A stretch of DNA of 64,000 nt, taken from assembly GCA_963815305.1 (NCBI GenBank), contig CAWFFW010000001.1, positions 2,294,001 through 2,358,000 on the forward strand. Reading direction: 5' to 3'. This document shows, piece after piece, positions 26,244 through 35,511 of the stretch. The first letter of the stretch is position 1. Every line of letters begins with the position of its first letter. Origin of the DNA: CAXBID01 sp963815305. GTDB taxonomy: Bacteria > Bacteroidota > Bacteroidia > Flavobacteriales > Flavobacteriaceae. The position numbers were made by a program, and so were the translations under genes. The notes under the pieces are model-generated. The model saw only the letters and a program-made list of their open reading frames with translations. It had not been told where the DNA came from and searched no databases.

Positions 26244-28652
26244 ATGAGCAAACGTAGAATAAAAAAAATAGCCATTATTGGTTCAGGTATTATGGGAAGC
26301 GGTATCGCTTGTCATTTTGCTAATATAGGGGTAGATGTACTATTACTAGACATCATACCGAGGGAACTTAATGCTAAAGAAAAAGCACAAGGTTTAACTT
26401 TAGAAGATAAAGTTGTTAGAAATAGATTGGTTAATGAAGCTTTAATGGCGTCGTTAAAATCTAAACCTTCGCCTATTTATCATCAAAAATTTGCTGATAG
26501 AATTACGACAGGTAATTTAGAGGACGATATTCAAAAAGTAGCTCATGTAGACTGGATTATGGAAGTTGTTGTAGAGCGCCTTGATGTAAAACAACAGGTT
26601 TTTGAAAAATTAGAAAAGTATAGAACCCCTGGTACTTTAATTACATCAAATACGTCTGGAATCCCAATTAAGTTTATGAGCGAAGGGCGAAGTGAAGACT
26701 TCCAGAAACACTTCTGCGGCACGCACTTCTTTAATCCTGCGCGGTATTTAAAATTATTCGAAATTATTCCTGGACCAAAAACTGATGCTGCTGTTTTAGA
26801 GTTTCTAAATGGCTATGGTGAACAATTTCTTGGAAAAACATCCGTAATTGCTAAAGATACTCCTGCTTTCATAGGAAACAGAATTGGAATTTTTAGCATC
26901 ATGAGTTTATTCCATACGGTAAAATCTATGGATTTAACTATTGAGGAAGTTGATAAATTAACGGGGCCTGTTATCGGTCGTCCAAAATCTGCAACCTTCC
27001 GAACGGTTGATGTTGTGGGTTTAGATACACTCGTTCATGTGGCTAATGGTATTGCTGATAATTGCAAAAATGATGAACAATTAGCGTTATTTAAACTCCC
27101 CGATTTCATCAAGACCATGATGGAAAACAAATGGTTGGGAAGTAAAACTGGTCAAGGTTTTTATAAAAAAAATGTTTCTGACGATGGAGAAAAAGAAATC
27201 TTATCTCTAGATTTAAATAGTCTAGAATATCGTTCGGCAAAACGAGCAAAATTTGCAACTTTAGAACTAACGAAGCAAGTTGATAAAGTTGTTGATCGTT
27301 TTAAAATCCTTGTAAACGGAAAAGATAAAGCAGGTGAGTTTTATAGAAAAAGTTTCGCTTCATTATTTGCGTATGTTTCACACCGAATTCCTGAAATAAC
27401 AGACGATTTATACAAAATTGATGATGCTATGAAAGCTGGTTTTGGATGGGAACATGGTCCATTCCAAATCTGGGACGCTATTGGCGTAGAAAAAGGTATT
27501 GAACTTATGAAAGCTGAAGGTTTAGAACCTGCTACTTGGGTTAAAGATATGCTAGCATCGGGTTCTAATTCATTCTACACTATAAAAGAAGGCGCAACTT
27601 ATGCTTACGATATTCCTAAGAAAACGCAAGAAAAAATTCCAGGACAGGATGCTTTCATTATTCTAGATAATATTCGAAAATCAAACGAAGTATTTAAAAA
27701 CACACGTGTTGTTATTGAAGACTTAGGCGATGGTATAATAAACTGTGAATTTCAATCTAAAATGAATACCATTGGTGGTGATGTTTTGGCAGGAATTAAT
27801 AAAGCGATTGACTTAGCCGAAAAAGATTTTGATGGTTTAGTTATAGGAAATCAAGGTGCTAATTTCTCAGTTGGCGCCAATATTGGTATGATTTTTATGA
27901 TGGCTGTAGAGCAAGAATATGATGAATTAAATGGCGCTATCAAGTATTTTCAAGATACGATGATGCGTATGCGTTATTCATCAATTCCAACAATATCTGC
28001 ACCCCATGGTATGTCGCTTGGTGGTGCTTGTGAACTTTCAATGCATGCTGACAAAGTTGTTGCTGCTGCAGAAACATATATGGGCTTAGTTGAATTTGGC
28101 GTTGGTGTAATTCCAGGAGGAGCCGGCTCAAAAGAAATGGCTTTAAGAGCATCAGATACCTTTAGAAAAGGTGATGTAGAATTAAATGTTTTACAAGACT
28201 ATTTTCTAACGGTAGGTATGGCAAAAGTATCAACTTCTGCTTATGAAGCTTTCGATTTAGGTGTTCTTCAAAAAGGAAAAGATATTATCGTTATTAATAA
28301 AGATCGTCAAATTGCAACGGCAAAAGCACATGCTCGCTTAATGGCTGATGCAGGATACACACAACCTATAAAACGTACTGATGTAAAAGTTTTAGGAAAA
28401 CAAGCTTTAGGTATGTTTTTAGTAGGTACAGACGCTATGGAAGACAGTAATTACATTTCTGAACATGATATGAAAATTGCTAATAAATTAGCCTATGTCA
28501 TGGCTGGTGGTGATTTATCTGAACCAACTTTAGTAAGCGAACAATATTTATTGGATTTAGAGCGTGAAGCATTCTTAAGTTTATGTACAGAACGTAAAAC
28601 TTTAGAACGTATTCAACATATGTTGAAAACAGGAAAACCTTTAAGAAACTAA
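26244..28652 (+). CDS. 3-hydroxyacyl-CoA dehydrogenase/enoyl-CoA hydratase
   Basis: An 802-aa bifunctional enzyme carrying the two middle steps of fatty-acid beta-oxidation. The NAD-binding dehydrogenase is N-terminal (IGSGIMGSGIACHFANIG, about residues 12-29, then SNTSGIPI and HFFNPARYLKL). The crotonase domain is C-terminal (about 490-720), with the oxyanion-hole motif HGMSLGGACELSMHAD and the catalytic glutamates in LVEFGVGVIPGGAG. This order is the reverse of E. coli FadB, where the hydratase comes first, and is the usual Bacteroidota arrangement. The thiolase gene follows after 3 bases. Confidence 0.95.
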   Translation: MSKRRIKKIAIIGSGIMGSGIACHFANIGVDVLLLDIIPRELNAKEKAQGLTLEDKVVRNRLVNEALMASLKSKPSPIYHQKFADRITTGNLEDDIQKVAHVDWIMEVVVERLDVKQQVFEKLEKYRTPGTLITSNTSGIPIKFMSEGRSEDFQKHFCGTHFFNPARYLKLFEIIPGPKTDAAVLEFLNGYGEQFLGKTSVIAKDTPAFIGNRIGIFSIMSLFHTVKSMDLTIEEVDKLTGPVIGRPKSATFRTVDVVGLDTLVHVANGIADNCKNDEQLALFKLPDFIKTMMENKWLGSKTGQGFYKKNVSDDGEKEILSLDLNSLEYRSAKRAKFATLELTKQVDKVVDRFKILVNGKDKAGEFYRKSFASLFAYVSHRIPEITDDLYKIDDAMKAGFGWEHGPFQIWDAIGVEKGIELMKAEGLEPATWVKDMLASGSNSFYTIKEGATYAYDIPKKTQEKIPGQDAFIILDNIRKSNEVFKNTRVVIEDLGDGIINCEFQSKMNTIGGDVLAGINKAIDLAEKDFDGLVIGNQGANFSVGANIGMIFMMAVEQEYDELNGAIKYFQDTMMRMRYSSIPTISAPHGMSLGGACELSMHADKVVAAAETYMGLVEFGVGVIPGGAGSKEMALRASDTFRKGDVELNVLQDYFLTVGMAKVSTSAYEAFDLGVLQKGKDIIVINKDRQIATAKAHARLMADAGYTQPIKRTDVKVLGKQALGMFLVGTDAMEDSNYISEHDMKIANKLAYVMAGGDLSEPTLVSEQYLLDLEREAFLSLCTERKTLERIQHMLKTGKPLRN

Positions 28653-28655
28653 AAA

Positions 28656-29846
28656 ATGAAACAAGCATATATAGTAAAAGCATACAGAACTGCCGTTGGG
28701 AAAGCACCAAAAGGGGTATTCCGTTTTAAAAGAGCAGATGAATTAGGTGCAGAAACCATTCAACACATGATGAAAGAATTACCTAATCTTGATGTCTCCA
28801 GAATTGATGATGTTATCGTGGGTAATGCGATGCCAGAAGGTTCTCAAGGATTAAATATGGCACGTTTCATATCATTAATTGGTTTGAATAGCATAGATGT
28901 TCCAGGCGTAACTGTAAATCGTTTTTGCTCTTCGGGTATTGAAACTATTGGTATTGCGACAGCTAAAATTCAAGCTGGAATGGCAGATTGTATTATTGCT
29001 GGTGGTTCTGAAAGTATGAGTGCCGTACCCATGACGGGGTTTAAACCAGAATTGAATTATGATACCGTAAAAGCTGGACACGAAGATTATTATTGGGGTA
29101 TGGGAAATACAGCTGAAGCTGTTGCTAAGCAATTTAAGGTATCTAGAGAAGATCAAGATGAATTTGCTTTTAATTCTCATATGAAAGCTTTAAAAGCTCA
29201 AGCTGAAAATCGTTTTCAAGATCAAATCGTGCCTATAGATGTTGAGCAGATCTATGTTGATTCTAATGAAAAAAGAGCAACAAAAAAATATACAGTAACT
29301 AAAGATGAAGGTCCTAGAGCTGGAACTAGTAAAGAAGCTTTAGCCAAATTAAGAGCGGTTTTTGCCGCAGGCGGAAGTGTAACTGCCGGTAATTCATCCC
29401 AAATGAGTGATGGTGCCGCATTTGTTATGGTTATGAGTGAAGCCATGGTTAAAGAATTAAATCTTGAACCTATTGCGCGTTTAGTAAATTATGCAGCCGC
29501 AGGTGTTGAACCACGAATTATGGGAATTGGACCTGTAAAAGCTATTCCAAAAGCATTAAAACAAGCAGGTTTAAAACAAAATGATTTAGATCTTATTGAA
29601 TTAAATGAAGCCTTTGCATCGCAATCGTTAGCCGTAATTAGAGAATTAAATCTAAATCCAGATATTATTAATGTAAATGGCGGAGCCATTGCATTGGGTC
29701 ATCCATTGGGATGTACTGGCGCAAAACTTTCAGTTCAACTATTTGATGAGATGCGTAAACGAAATATGAAAGGAAAATATGGCGCCGTAACAATGTGTGT
29801 TGGTACAGGCCAAGGAGCTTGTGGTATTTTCGAATTTTTAAACTAA
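28656..29846 (+). CDS. Acetyl-CoA C-acyltransferase (3-ketoacyl-CoA thiolase)
   Basis: A 396-aa thiolase for the last step of beta-oxidation. The acyl-accepting cysteine is in VNRFCSSGIETI (about residue 90). The second active-site residues lie in GGAIALGHPLGCTGA (His) and CVGTGQGACG (Cys). Length and motif spacing are standard for degradative thiolases. It sits between the dehydrogenase/hydratase gene and the acyl-CoA dehydrogenase gene and should act in the same cytoplasmic enzyme set. Confidence 0.95.
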   Translation: MKQAYIVKAYRTAVGKAPKGVFRFKRADELGAETIQHMMKELPNLDVSRIDDVIVGNAMPEGSQGLNMARFISLIGLNSIDVPGVTVNRFCSSGIETIGIATAKIQAGMADCIIAGGSESMSAVPMTGFKPELNYDTVKAGHEDYYWGMGNTAEAVAKQFKVSREDQDEFAFNSHMKALKAQAENRFQDQIVPIDVEQIYVDSNEKRATKKYTVTKDEGPRAGTSKEALAKLRAVFAAGGSVTAGNSSQMSDGAAFVMVMSEAMVKELNLEPIARLVNYAAAGVEPRIMGIGPVKAIPKALKQAGLKQNDLDLIELNEAFASQSLAVIRELNLNPDIINVNGGAIALGHPLGCTGAKLSVQLFDEMRKRNMKGKYGAVTMCVGTGQGACGIFEFLN

Positions 29847-29870
29847 AAAGAAGACAATAAAAATATAGTA

Positions 29871-31682
29871 ATGGAAACAACAGAAAAAGATTTATTAAGA
29901 GGTGGTCAATTCCTTGTAAAAGAGACTAAATGTGAAGATATATTCACGCCTGAAGATTTTAATGAAGAACAGCGTATGATGAAAGAAGCTGTTACCGAAT
30001 TTGTTGACCGTGAAATATGGCCCAATAAAGCACGTTTTGAAGCAAAGGATTATGCATTGACTGAGTCATGTATGAGACAAGCTGGCGACATGGGCTTTTT
30101 AGGAGTTTCAGTACCGGAAGAATATGGTGGTATGGGTATGAGCTTTGTATCTACCATGTTAGTTTGTGATTATATTTCTGGAGCAACTGGCTCTTTTAGT
30201 ACTGCATTTGGAGCACACACAGGCATTGGCACTATGCCAATTACATTATACGGGAATGAAGAACAAAAGAAAAAATATGTTCCAAAATTAGCAACTGGCG
30301 AATGGTTCGGCTCATATTGTTTAACTGAGCCTAGTGCTGGTAGTGATGCAAATTCTGGAAAAACAAAGGCGGTTTTATCTGCTGATGGAAAAACATATAG
30401 TATTACTGGTCAGAAAATGTGGATTTCTAATGCTGGTTTCTGTAGTTTAATGATTGTTTTTGCACGTATTGAAGATGATAAAAATATTACTGGTTTTATA
30501 GTAGAATACGACTCCGCAAACCCTAACGGCATTACTATGGGTGAAGAAGAACATAAATTAGGAATTCGTGCGTCTTCTACACGTCAGGTGTTTTTTAATG
30601 AAACTGTCGTTCCTGTCGAAAATATGCTTTCAACTAGAGGTAACGGTTTTAAAATCGCCATGAATGCCTTAAATGTTGGTAGAATTAAGTTAGCTGCGGC
30701 TTGTTTAGATGCGCAACGTCGTACTATAACAGAATCTGTTAAATATGCTAATGAGCGTGTTCAATTTAAAGTACCTATTTCTAGCTTTGGTGCTATTCGT
30801 CAAAAAATAGCTGAAATGACAACCAACTGTTGGGTTGGTGAAGCAGCGAGTTATAGGGCTGCAAAAAATATTGAAGATAGAATTTCTATACGTCAAAATA
30901 ATGGAAAAGACACGCATCAAGAAGCTGAATTAAAAGGTGTTGAAGAGTATGCTATTGAGTGTTCCATTCTAAAAGTAGCAGTATCAGAACACACACAACA
31001 TTGTACTGATGAAGGCATTCAAATTTTTGGAGGTATGGGATTCTCTGAAGAAACACCAATAGAATCTGCTTGGAGAGATGCTCGTATTGCTAGAATTTAT
31101 GAGGGCACAAACGAGATTAATCGTATGCTAAGCATTGGTATGTTGATTAAAAAAGCGATGAAAGGTCATGTTGATTTATTAGGACCTGCAACTGCTGTAG
31201 CTAATGAATTGACTGGTATACCTTCATTTGATACGCCAGATTTTTCAGAATTATTTTCAGAAGAAAAAAGCATTATTAATAATCTTAAAAAATTATTTTT
31301 AATGGTTGCTGGAGCCGCTTTACAAAAGTACGGCGAAGACATTGAAAAGCACCAACAACTCATGTTAGCATCTTCAGACATATTAATTCAGATTTACATA
31401 GCGGAATCTGCTATTCTACGTGCTGAAAAAATGGCTAAAAAAGATGGAGAAAGTAAAGCAAAGGAAGTGATTGCTATGGCAAAACTAAACTTATTCCACG
31501 CTATAGATGTTATAGAAACAGCAGGTAAACATTCTATTATTTCATTCTCAACTGGTGATGAACAACGCATGATGCTTATGGGTTTAAGACGTTATTTAAA
31601 ATATGTAAACATGCCTAATATCATAGAATTACGTAATATTGTCGCCGATAAAGTAATCAAAGAAAATAAATATTGCTTTTAA
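29871..31682 (+). CDS. Acyl-CoA dehydrogenase, long C-terminal form
   Basis: A 603-aa FAD enzyme for the first beta-oxidation step. Visible motifs are YCLTEPSAGSDA (FAD and substrate contact), GQKMWISNAGF, QIFGGMGFSEETPIE and IYEGTNEINRM, where the glutamate of YEGTNE is the expected catalytic base. It is about 200 residues longer than a standard acyl-CoA dehydrogenase. The C-terminal extension resembles the very-long-chain (VLCAD/ACAD9-like) architecture, so long-chain substrates are likely. It is the last gene of the operon and is followed by a strong terminator. Confidence 0.94.
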   Translation: METTEKDLLRGGQFLVKETKCEDIFTPEDFNEEQRMMKEAVTEFVDREIWPNKARFEAKDYALTESCMRQAGDMGFLGVSVPEEYGGMGMSFVSTMLVCDYISGATGSFSTAFGAHTGIGTMPITLYGNEEQKKKYVPKLATGEWFGSYCLTEPSAGSDANSGKTKAVLSADGKTYSITGQKMWISNAGFCSLMIVFARIEDDKNITGFIVEYDSANPNGITMGEEEHKLGIRASSTRQVFFNETVVPVENMLSTRGNGFKIAMNALNVGRIKLAAACLDAQRRTITESVKYANERVQFKVPISSFGAIRQKIAEMTTNCWVGEAASYRAAKNIEDRISIRQNNGKDTHQEAELKGVEEYAIECSILKVAVSEHTQHCTDEGIQIFGGMGFSEETPIESAWRDARIARIYEGTNEINRMLSIGMLIKKAMKGHVDLLGPATAVANELTGIPSFDTPDFSELFSEEKSIINNLKKLFLMVAGAALQKYGEDIEKHQQLMLASSDILIQIYIAESAILRAEKMAKKDGESKAKEVIAMAKLNLFHAIDVIETAGKHSIISFSTGDEQRMMLMGLRRYLKYVNMPNIIELRNIVADKVIKENKYCF

Positions 31683-31709
31683 TAAATTATAGTGACTAAC
31701 TCAATTCTT

Positions 31710-31748
31710 AAAACGCTTCAAAATAAATTTTGAAGCGTTTTTTATTTA
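31710..31748 (+). terminator. Rho-independent terminator of the fad operon
   Basis: Perfect 14-bp stem, arms 31710-31723 and 31728-31741, with loop TAAA, then TTTATTT. It ends the marR-fad operon. Confidence 0.93.
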
Positions 31749-32373
31749 TTACATTGCACAATGTATACATGTAAAAAATATCTCAACCCCAAAAATAATA
31801 TACGTCGATCCTTTTAGCTTAACGTCAATAATCCAAGAAGAAAAATACGTGAACCAAAACTAGAAAGTACGTCTTGGATTTCTGAAAGTGGGAAAGGTTA
31901 TAATTTTTGGAGACAAACTAAAGAAAACTGGAGCAAACATGGGGGTTTCAATGATGGCAACACTAAAACTCATAAATCATGGAGAAGTTTCTTTTTGTGA
32001 TATTGAAATTATCAGAAGGACTGAAAACACCAATATCTTCAATTAAAGCATTTTAATAATGATTTGAAAGGGTTGAAAACAAAAAATGTAGCCATAGATT
32101 TTCTACTTAAAAATATCACAAATAAAAAAGTACTTTTTAAAGGCATGATTTTTGAAAAAGCAGGTTATAATGACATGAATATGTCTTTGTCTTCTTAAAT
32201 TATTAGCACGAAACATTTAGTAATTAAAATAGGAAATTATAGTTAGAACCCATGATTTTAAAACAATTGCAACATTGAAATTATTTCAAAACAAGTTTTA
32301 CGTATATTAAAACAGATAAAATATTAACAAACTCTTAAGATTCTTTTTTTTAAATTTAGAGTATAAAAAAACT
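31749..32373. other. Gene-free stretch with decayed coding-like pieces
   Basis: About 625 bases with no intact gene. On the plus strand, a short frame at about 31815-31998 reads like protein (ESTSWISESGKGYNFW, then NWSKHGGFNDG), is preceded by a stop and has no start codon. A second piece at about 32045-32197 (KGLKTKNVAIDFLLKN ... FEKAGYNDMNMSLSS) follows after several stops. These look like remnants of one or two genes. I do not recognise the family. Confidence 0.35.
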
Positions 32374-34017
32374 ATGAAACAATTTTTCCTCTTTATATTA
32401 ATTTTAACGTTATCAACGTCTTATATTCAAAGTCAAGAAATTCTCGCCGAGAAACATAAGTTCACTAAACAAGACACATTGCGGGGTAGTATTACTCCAG
32501 AACGCGAATGGTGGGATTTAACTTACTATCATCTAGATATTAAAGTAAACCCAGACGAAAAATATATTTCAGGTAAAAATACTGTTCAGTATAAAGTTTT
32601 AAAACCTAATTCTGTCATGCAAATTGATTTGCAACCACCTTTAAAAATAACTAGGGTTGTTCAAAATGATATATCATTAGAAGTTAAACATGACGGTAAT
32701 GCCCATTTTATAACCTTACTCAAGGACCAAAATATTGGTGATATAAATAGTATTGACGTTTATTACGAAGGAAACCCAAAAGAGGCCGTTAGAGCACCGT
32801 GGGACGGCGGTATTTCGTGGAAAAAAGATAATAATGATAATCATTTTATAGCCTCATCGTGTCAAGGTTTGGGAGCAAGCGTTTGGTGGCCCAACAAAGA
32901 CCATATGTATGATGAAGTTGACAGTATGCTTATTAGCGTCAATATTCCAGATAAATTAATGAATGTATCTAACGGTAAACTACGTTTGGTAGAACACATA
33001 GGCGATACAAAAACATTCCATTGGTTTGTAAATAACCCCATAAATAATTACGGTGTAAATATTAACATTGGAGATTATGTGCATTTCTCTGAGGTTTATG
33101 ATGGTATAGCAGGAAATTTAGACATGGATTATTACGTTTTGAACGATAATCTTGAAATAGCTAAAGAACATTTTAAAGATGCACCAAAAATGATGAAAGC
33201 TTTTGAACATTGGTTTGGGCAATATCCCTTTTATATCGATGGTTTTAAACTGGTCGAAGTACCTTATTTAGGAATGGAACATCAGAGTTCTGTTACTTAT
33301 GGAAATAAATACATGAAGGGATATTTAGGAACTGATTTATCTGGAACAGGTTGGGGTTTAAAATTCGATTTTATAATTATCCATGAGTCTGGACATGAGT
33401 GGTTTGCAAATAACATAACCTATGTGGATATAGCTGATATGTGGATACACGAAAGTTTTACAAACTATTCTGAAAGCTTATTTATAGAATATTATTACGG
33501 AAAAGAAGCTGGTGCGGAATATGTGATTGGAACACGGAAAGGTATTGAAAACGATCGTCCTATTATAGGCCATTACGATGTGAATAAATCTGGATCTGGC
33601 GATATGTATCCAAAAGGAGGCAATATGTTGCACACCTTAAGACAACTAATTGATGATGATGAAAAATGGCGTCAAATCCTAGTAGGGCTCAATAGAACAT
33701 TTTATCATCAAACGGTGACGACACAACAAATTGAAGATTATATTAGTAAAGAAGCTGGTATTGACTTAACAGCATTTTTTAATCAATATTTGAGAGACAT
33801 TCGTATTCCTACTTTGGAATATGCGATTCACAAAAAAAGACTCAAATACCGTTGGAATAATATTGTTGATGATTTTGACATGCCAATACAAGTTGCTATT
33901 AATGGTAAAGAACAATGGTTATTCCCAAAAGCGGATTGGGAAATAATGGATTTAGGTTCTAAAGATTCTACTTTCGAAATTGATCCAGATTTTTACGTTT
34001 TCTCAAAAGAGATTTAA
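32374..34017 (+). CDS. M1-family metallopeptidase, secreted
   Basis: A 547-aa zinc aminopeptidase-like protein with a signal peptide (MKQFFLFILILTLSTSYIQSQ). The zinc site is HESGHEW (HExxH) with the third ligand glutamate in WIHESFTNYSESLF. The exopeptidase loop reads GMEHQSS in place of the classical GAMEN, a variant common in this bacterial subgroup. The N-terminal beta domain begins YYHLDIKVNPDEKYISGKN. It should work in the periplasm or outside the cell, releasing amino acids from peptides. It lacks the large C-terminal domain of long M1 enzymes, as do related flavobacterial proteins. A YdeI-family gene follows after 5 bases. Confidence 0.92.
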   Translation: MKQFFLFILILTLSTSYIQSQEILAEKHKFTKQDTLRGSITPEREWWDLTYYHLDIKVNPDEKYISGKNTVQYKVLKPNSVMQIDLQPPLKITRVVQNDISLEVKHDGNAHFITLLKDQNIGDINSIDVYYEGNPKEAVRAPWDGGISWKKDNNDNHFIASSCQGLGASVWWPNKDHMYDEVDSMLISVNIPDKLMNVSNGKLRLVEHIGDTKTFHWFVNNPINNYGVNINIGDYVHFSEVYDGIAGNLDMDYYVLNDNLEIAKEHFKDAPKMMKAFEHWFGQYPFYIDGFKLVEVPYLGMEHQSSVTYGNKYMKGYLGTDLSGTGWGLKFDFIIIHESGHEWFANNITYVDIADMWIHESFTNYSESLFIEYYYGKEAGAEYVIGTRKGIENDRPIIGHYDVNKSGSGDMYPKGGNMLHTLRQLIDDDEKWRQILVGLNRTFYHQTVTTQQIEDYISKEAGIDLTAFFNQYLRDIRIPTLEYAIHKKRLKYRWNNIVDDFDMPIQVAINGKEQWLFPKADWEIMDLGSKDSTFEIDPDFYVFSKEI

Positions 34018-34022
34018 CCGTT

Positions 34023-34556
34023 TTGGATTTTCAAGAAATTCATTTTGAACGGGATACAGATTGGTACGATTGGCTACTAACAAACCACAAAAATAAAAAA
34101 GGTGTTTATCTTATTTTTTATAAGCTCGAATTAAATATTCCAACCATGCGTTGGGAAGAAGCTGTTAAAGTTGCGTTGTGTTTTGGGTGGATAGATTCTA
34201 CCGTAAAAAGTTTAGGTAACGGAAAAAGAAGACAATATTTTTGTCCGAGAAATGATAAAAGTGTTTGGAGCGCCTTGAACAAAAAATATGTTAAAGTTTT
34301 AATTTCTGAAAATTTAATGCATGAAAGCGGTTTATTAAAAATTAAAGTTGCTAAACAAAATGGTAGGTGGAATGCCCTAGATGATGTTGAAGAAGGTATT
34401 ATCCCAGAAGATTTACAAGTTGCATTTGACAATAACGAAATAGCGTTCGAAAATTACAAAAATTTTGCAACTTCGTACCGAAAAAGCTATTTATATTGGC
34501 TTAATCAAGCTAAAAGACCAGAAACCAGAAGAAACACGTGTAAAGGAAATTATTAA
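34023..34556 (+). CDS. YdeI/OmpD-associated family protein with shifted C-terminus
   Basis: A 177-aa protein with the family pattern DWYDWLLTNHKNKKGVYLIFYK, WEEAVKVALCFGWIDSTVK, RRQYFCPRNDKSVWSALN and SYLYWLNQAKRPE. Some family members have an apparent stress-related role, but no reaction is established. The start is TTG, 5 bases after the M1 gene stop. After AKRPE the frame reads RRNTCKGNY and ends. Removing one copy of a 7-base near-duplication (34518-34531) would continue EETRVKEIIKFCNKNIK to a stop at 34596, which matches the expected family end. The C-terminus therefore appears frameshifted by slippage. Confidence 0.8.
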   Translation: MDFQEIHFERDTDWYDWLLTNHKNKKGVYLIFYKLELNIPTMRWEEAVKVALCFGWIDSTVKSLGNGKRRQYFCPRNDKSVWSALNKKYVKVLISENLMHESGLLKIKVAKQNGRWNALDDVEEGIIPEDLQVAFDNNEIAFENYKNFATSYRKSYLYWLNQAKRPETRRNTCKGNY

Positions 34557-34639
34557 ATTTTGTAATAAAAATATTAAAACCAGAGGTAACTTCTAGTAAA
34601 ATAAATTCGATTCCATAGTACGTTGATTGATAGAGCTTT

Positions 34640-35226
34640 TAAAGACCTCAACCATTCGTTTTGCTATTCCAGTCCATCCAAAATGGTTTGACAATGTTTG
34701 TTGCTTATGTAGAGTTCTTCATGGGCATTACCTACTAATATTCCCTTAATCTATTCTATATTAAACATGGCAGAATCGTTTCCATTATCGCCATCTACAA
34801 GAGTATTAGCTTCTTCTTGTATCTCTAAATTTTTTAATAGCTATTGTAGTGCATTTCCTATATTTGTTCACTTCGGTAGAATATCAAAATACTGATTTCC
34901 TGAATAAACGATATTAACATCCATGTTTGCCTTAGCGAAATCTTTTTCTATAGTTTCAATTAATTCTGGGATACGTCATAGATGTGTGTTCCTACTCCAG
35001 AAATTATATAATCTTGATGTGGTAATATGCCTTTTTTAATTAAATTTAAAACATCGTCAATTAATCGCCCTGTGTTATATGCGAGAAGGATATCTTTTTT
35101 CGGTTTATATTTCTTCCAAATTTTTGGGAAGTTACTTTTGTGAGTATGAAAATCTATTAAAGTGTTATCTATATCAAAAGAAAGAAGTTTTATATCTGGT
35201 TGAATATTATCTTCTGTTTGGTTCAT
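34640..35226 (-). pseudogene. Decayed HAD-superfamily sucrose-phosphatase-like gene
   Basis: The first 88 codons (35226 down to 34960) are intact. They encode a HAD motif I, LLSFDIDNTLIDFHTH, then AYNTGRLIDDVLNLI and DYIISGVGTHIYDVSQN, as in sucrose-6-phosphate phosphatase-like enzymes. A stop follows. Beyond it, after an apparent loss of about 100 codons, the homology resumes: ELIETIEKDFAKANMDVNIV, YFDILPK, TNIGNALQ, then VDGDNGNDSAMF (HAD motif IV GDxGND) and ILVGNAHEEL. This part contains in-frame stops TGA and TAG at two Gly/Trp-like positions and another TAG before IKGILVG. The gene is clearly dead. It would have made or degraded a sugar-phosphate ester. Confidence 0.75.
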
Positions 35227-35482
35227 AAATGGTTATAATTTTTAAATTTTTTTATCAGAATAAAGATCTGAATTTGCTAGAATTTAAGGTTTTTAGCTAT
35301 GATATGCAAGAAATGAAACCCTATTCTTGATGGTATTTATAATACGCTAAACAAAAACCTATAGAATAAGAAATTATAAAATATTACATTATTTTTTTAG
35401 GTATTTGACAAAGCATCTTGTCTAAAATTTATTATATAATATGCCTTCTTTTCTTCATAATTATAATTTTATAAGACAAAAA

Positions 35483-35508
35483 AAATGGAAGCGAATTCGC
35501 TTCCATTT
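35483..35508 (-). terminator. Palindromic terminator of the AAA/VWA operon
   Basis: A perfect 26-base palindrome centred on GCGAATTCGC with a run of A's on its left, which reads as a T tract on the minus strand. It lies 4 bases after the stop of the minus-strand AAA gene. Confidence 0.88.
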
Positions 35509-35511
35509 GTA

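Noticed and set aside
28498..29880. Minus-strand open frames opposite the thiolase and neighbouring fad genes
   Set aside because: They are antisense to strongly conserved genes and have no recognisable motifs.
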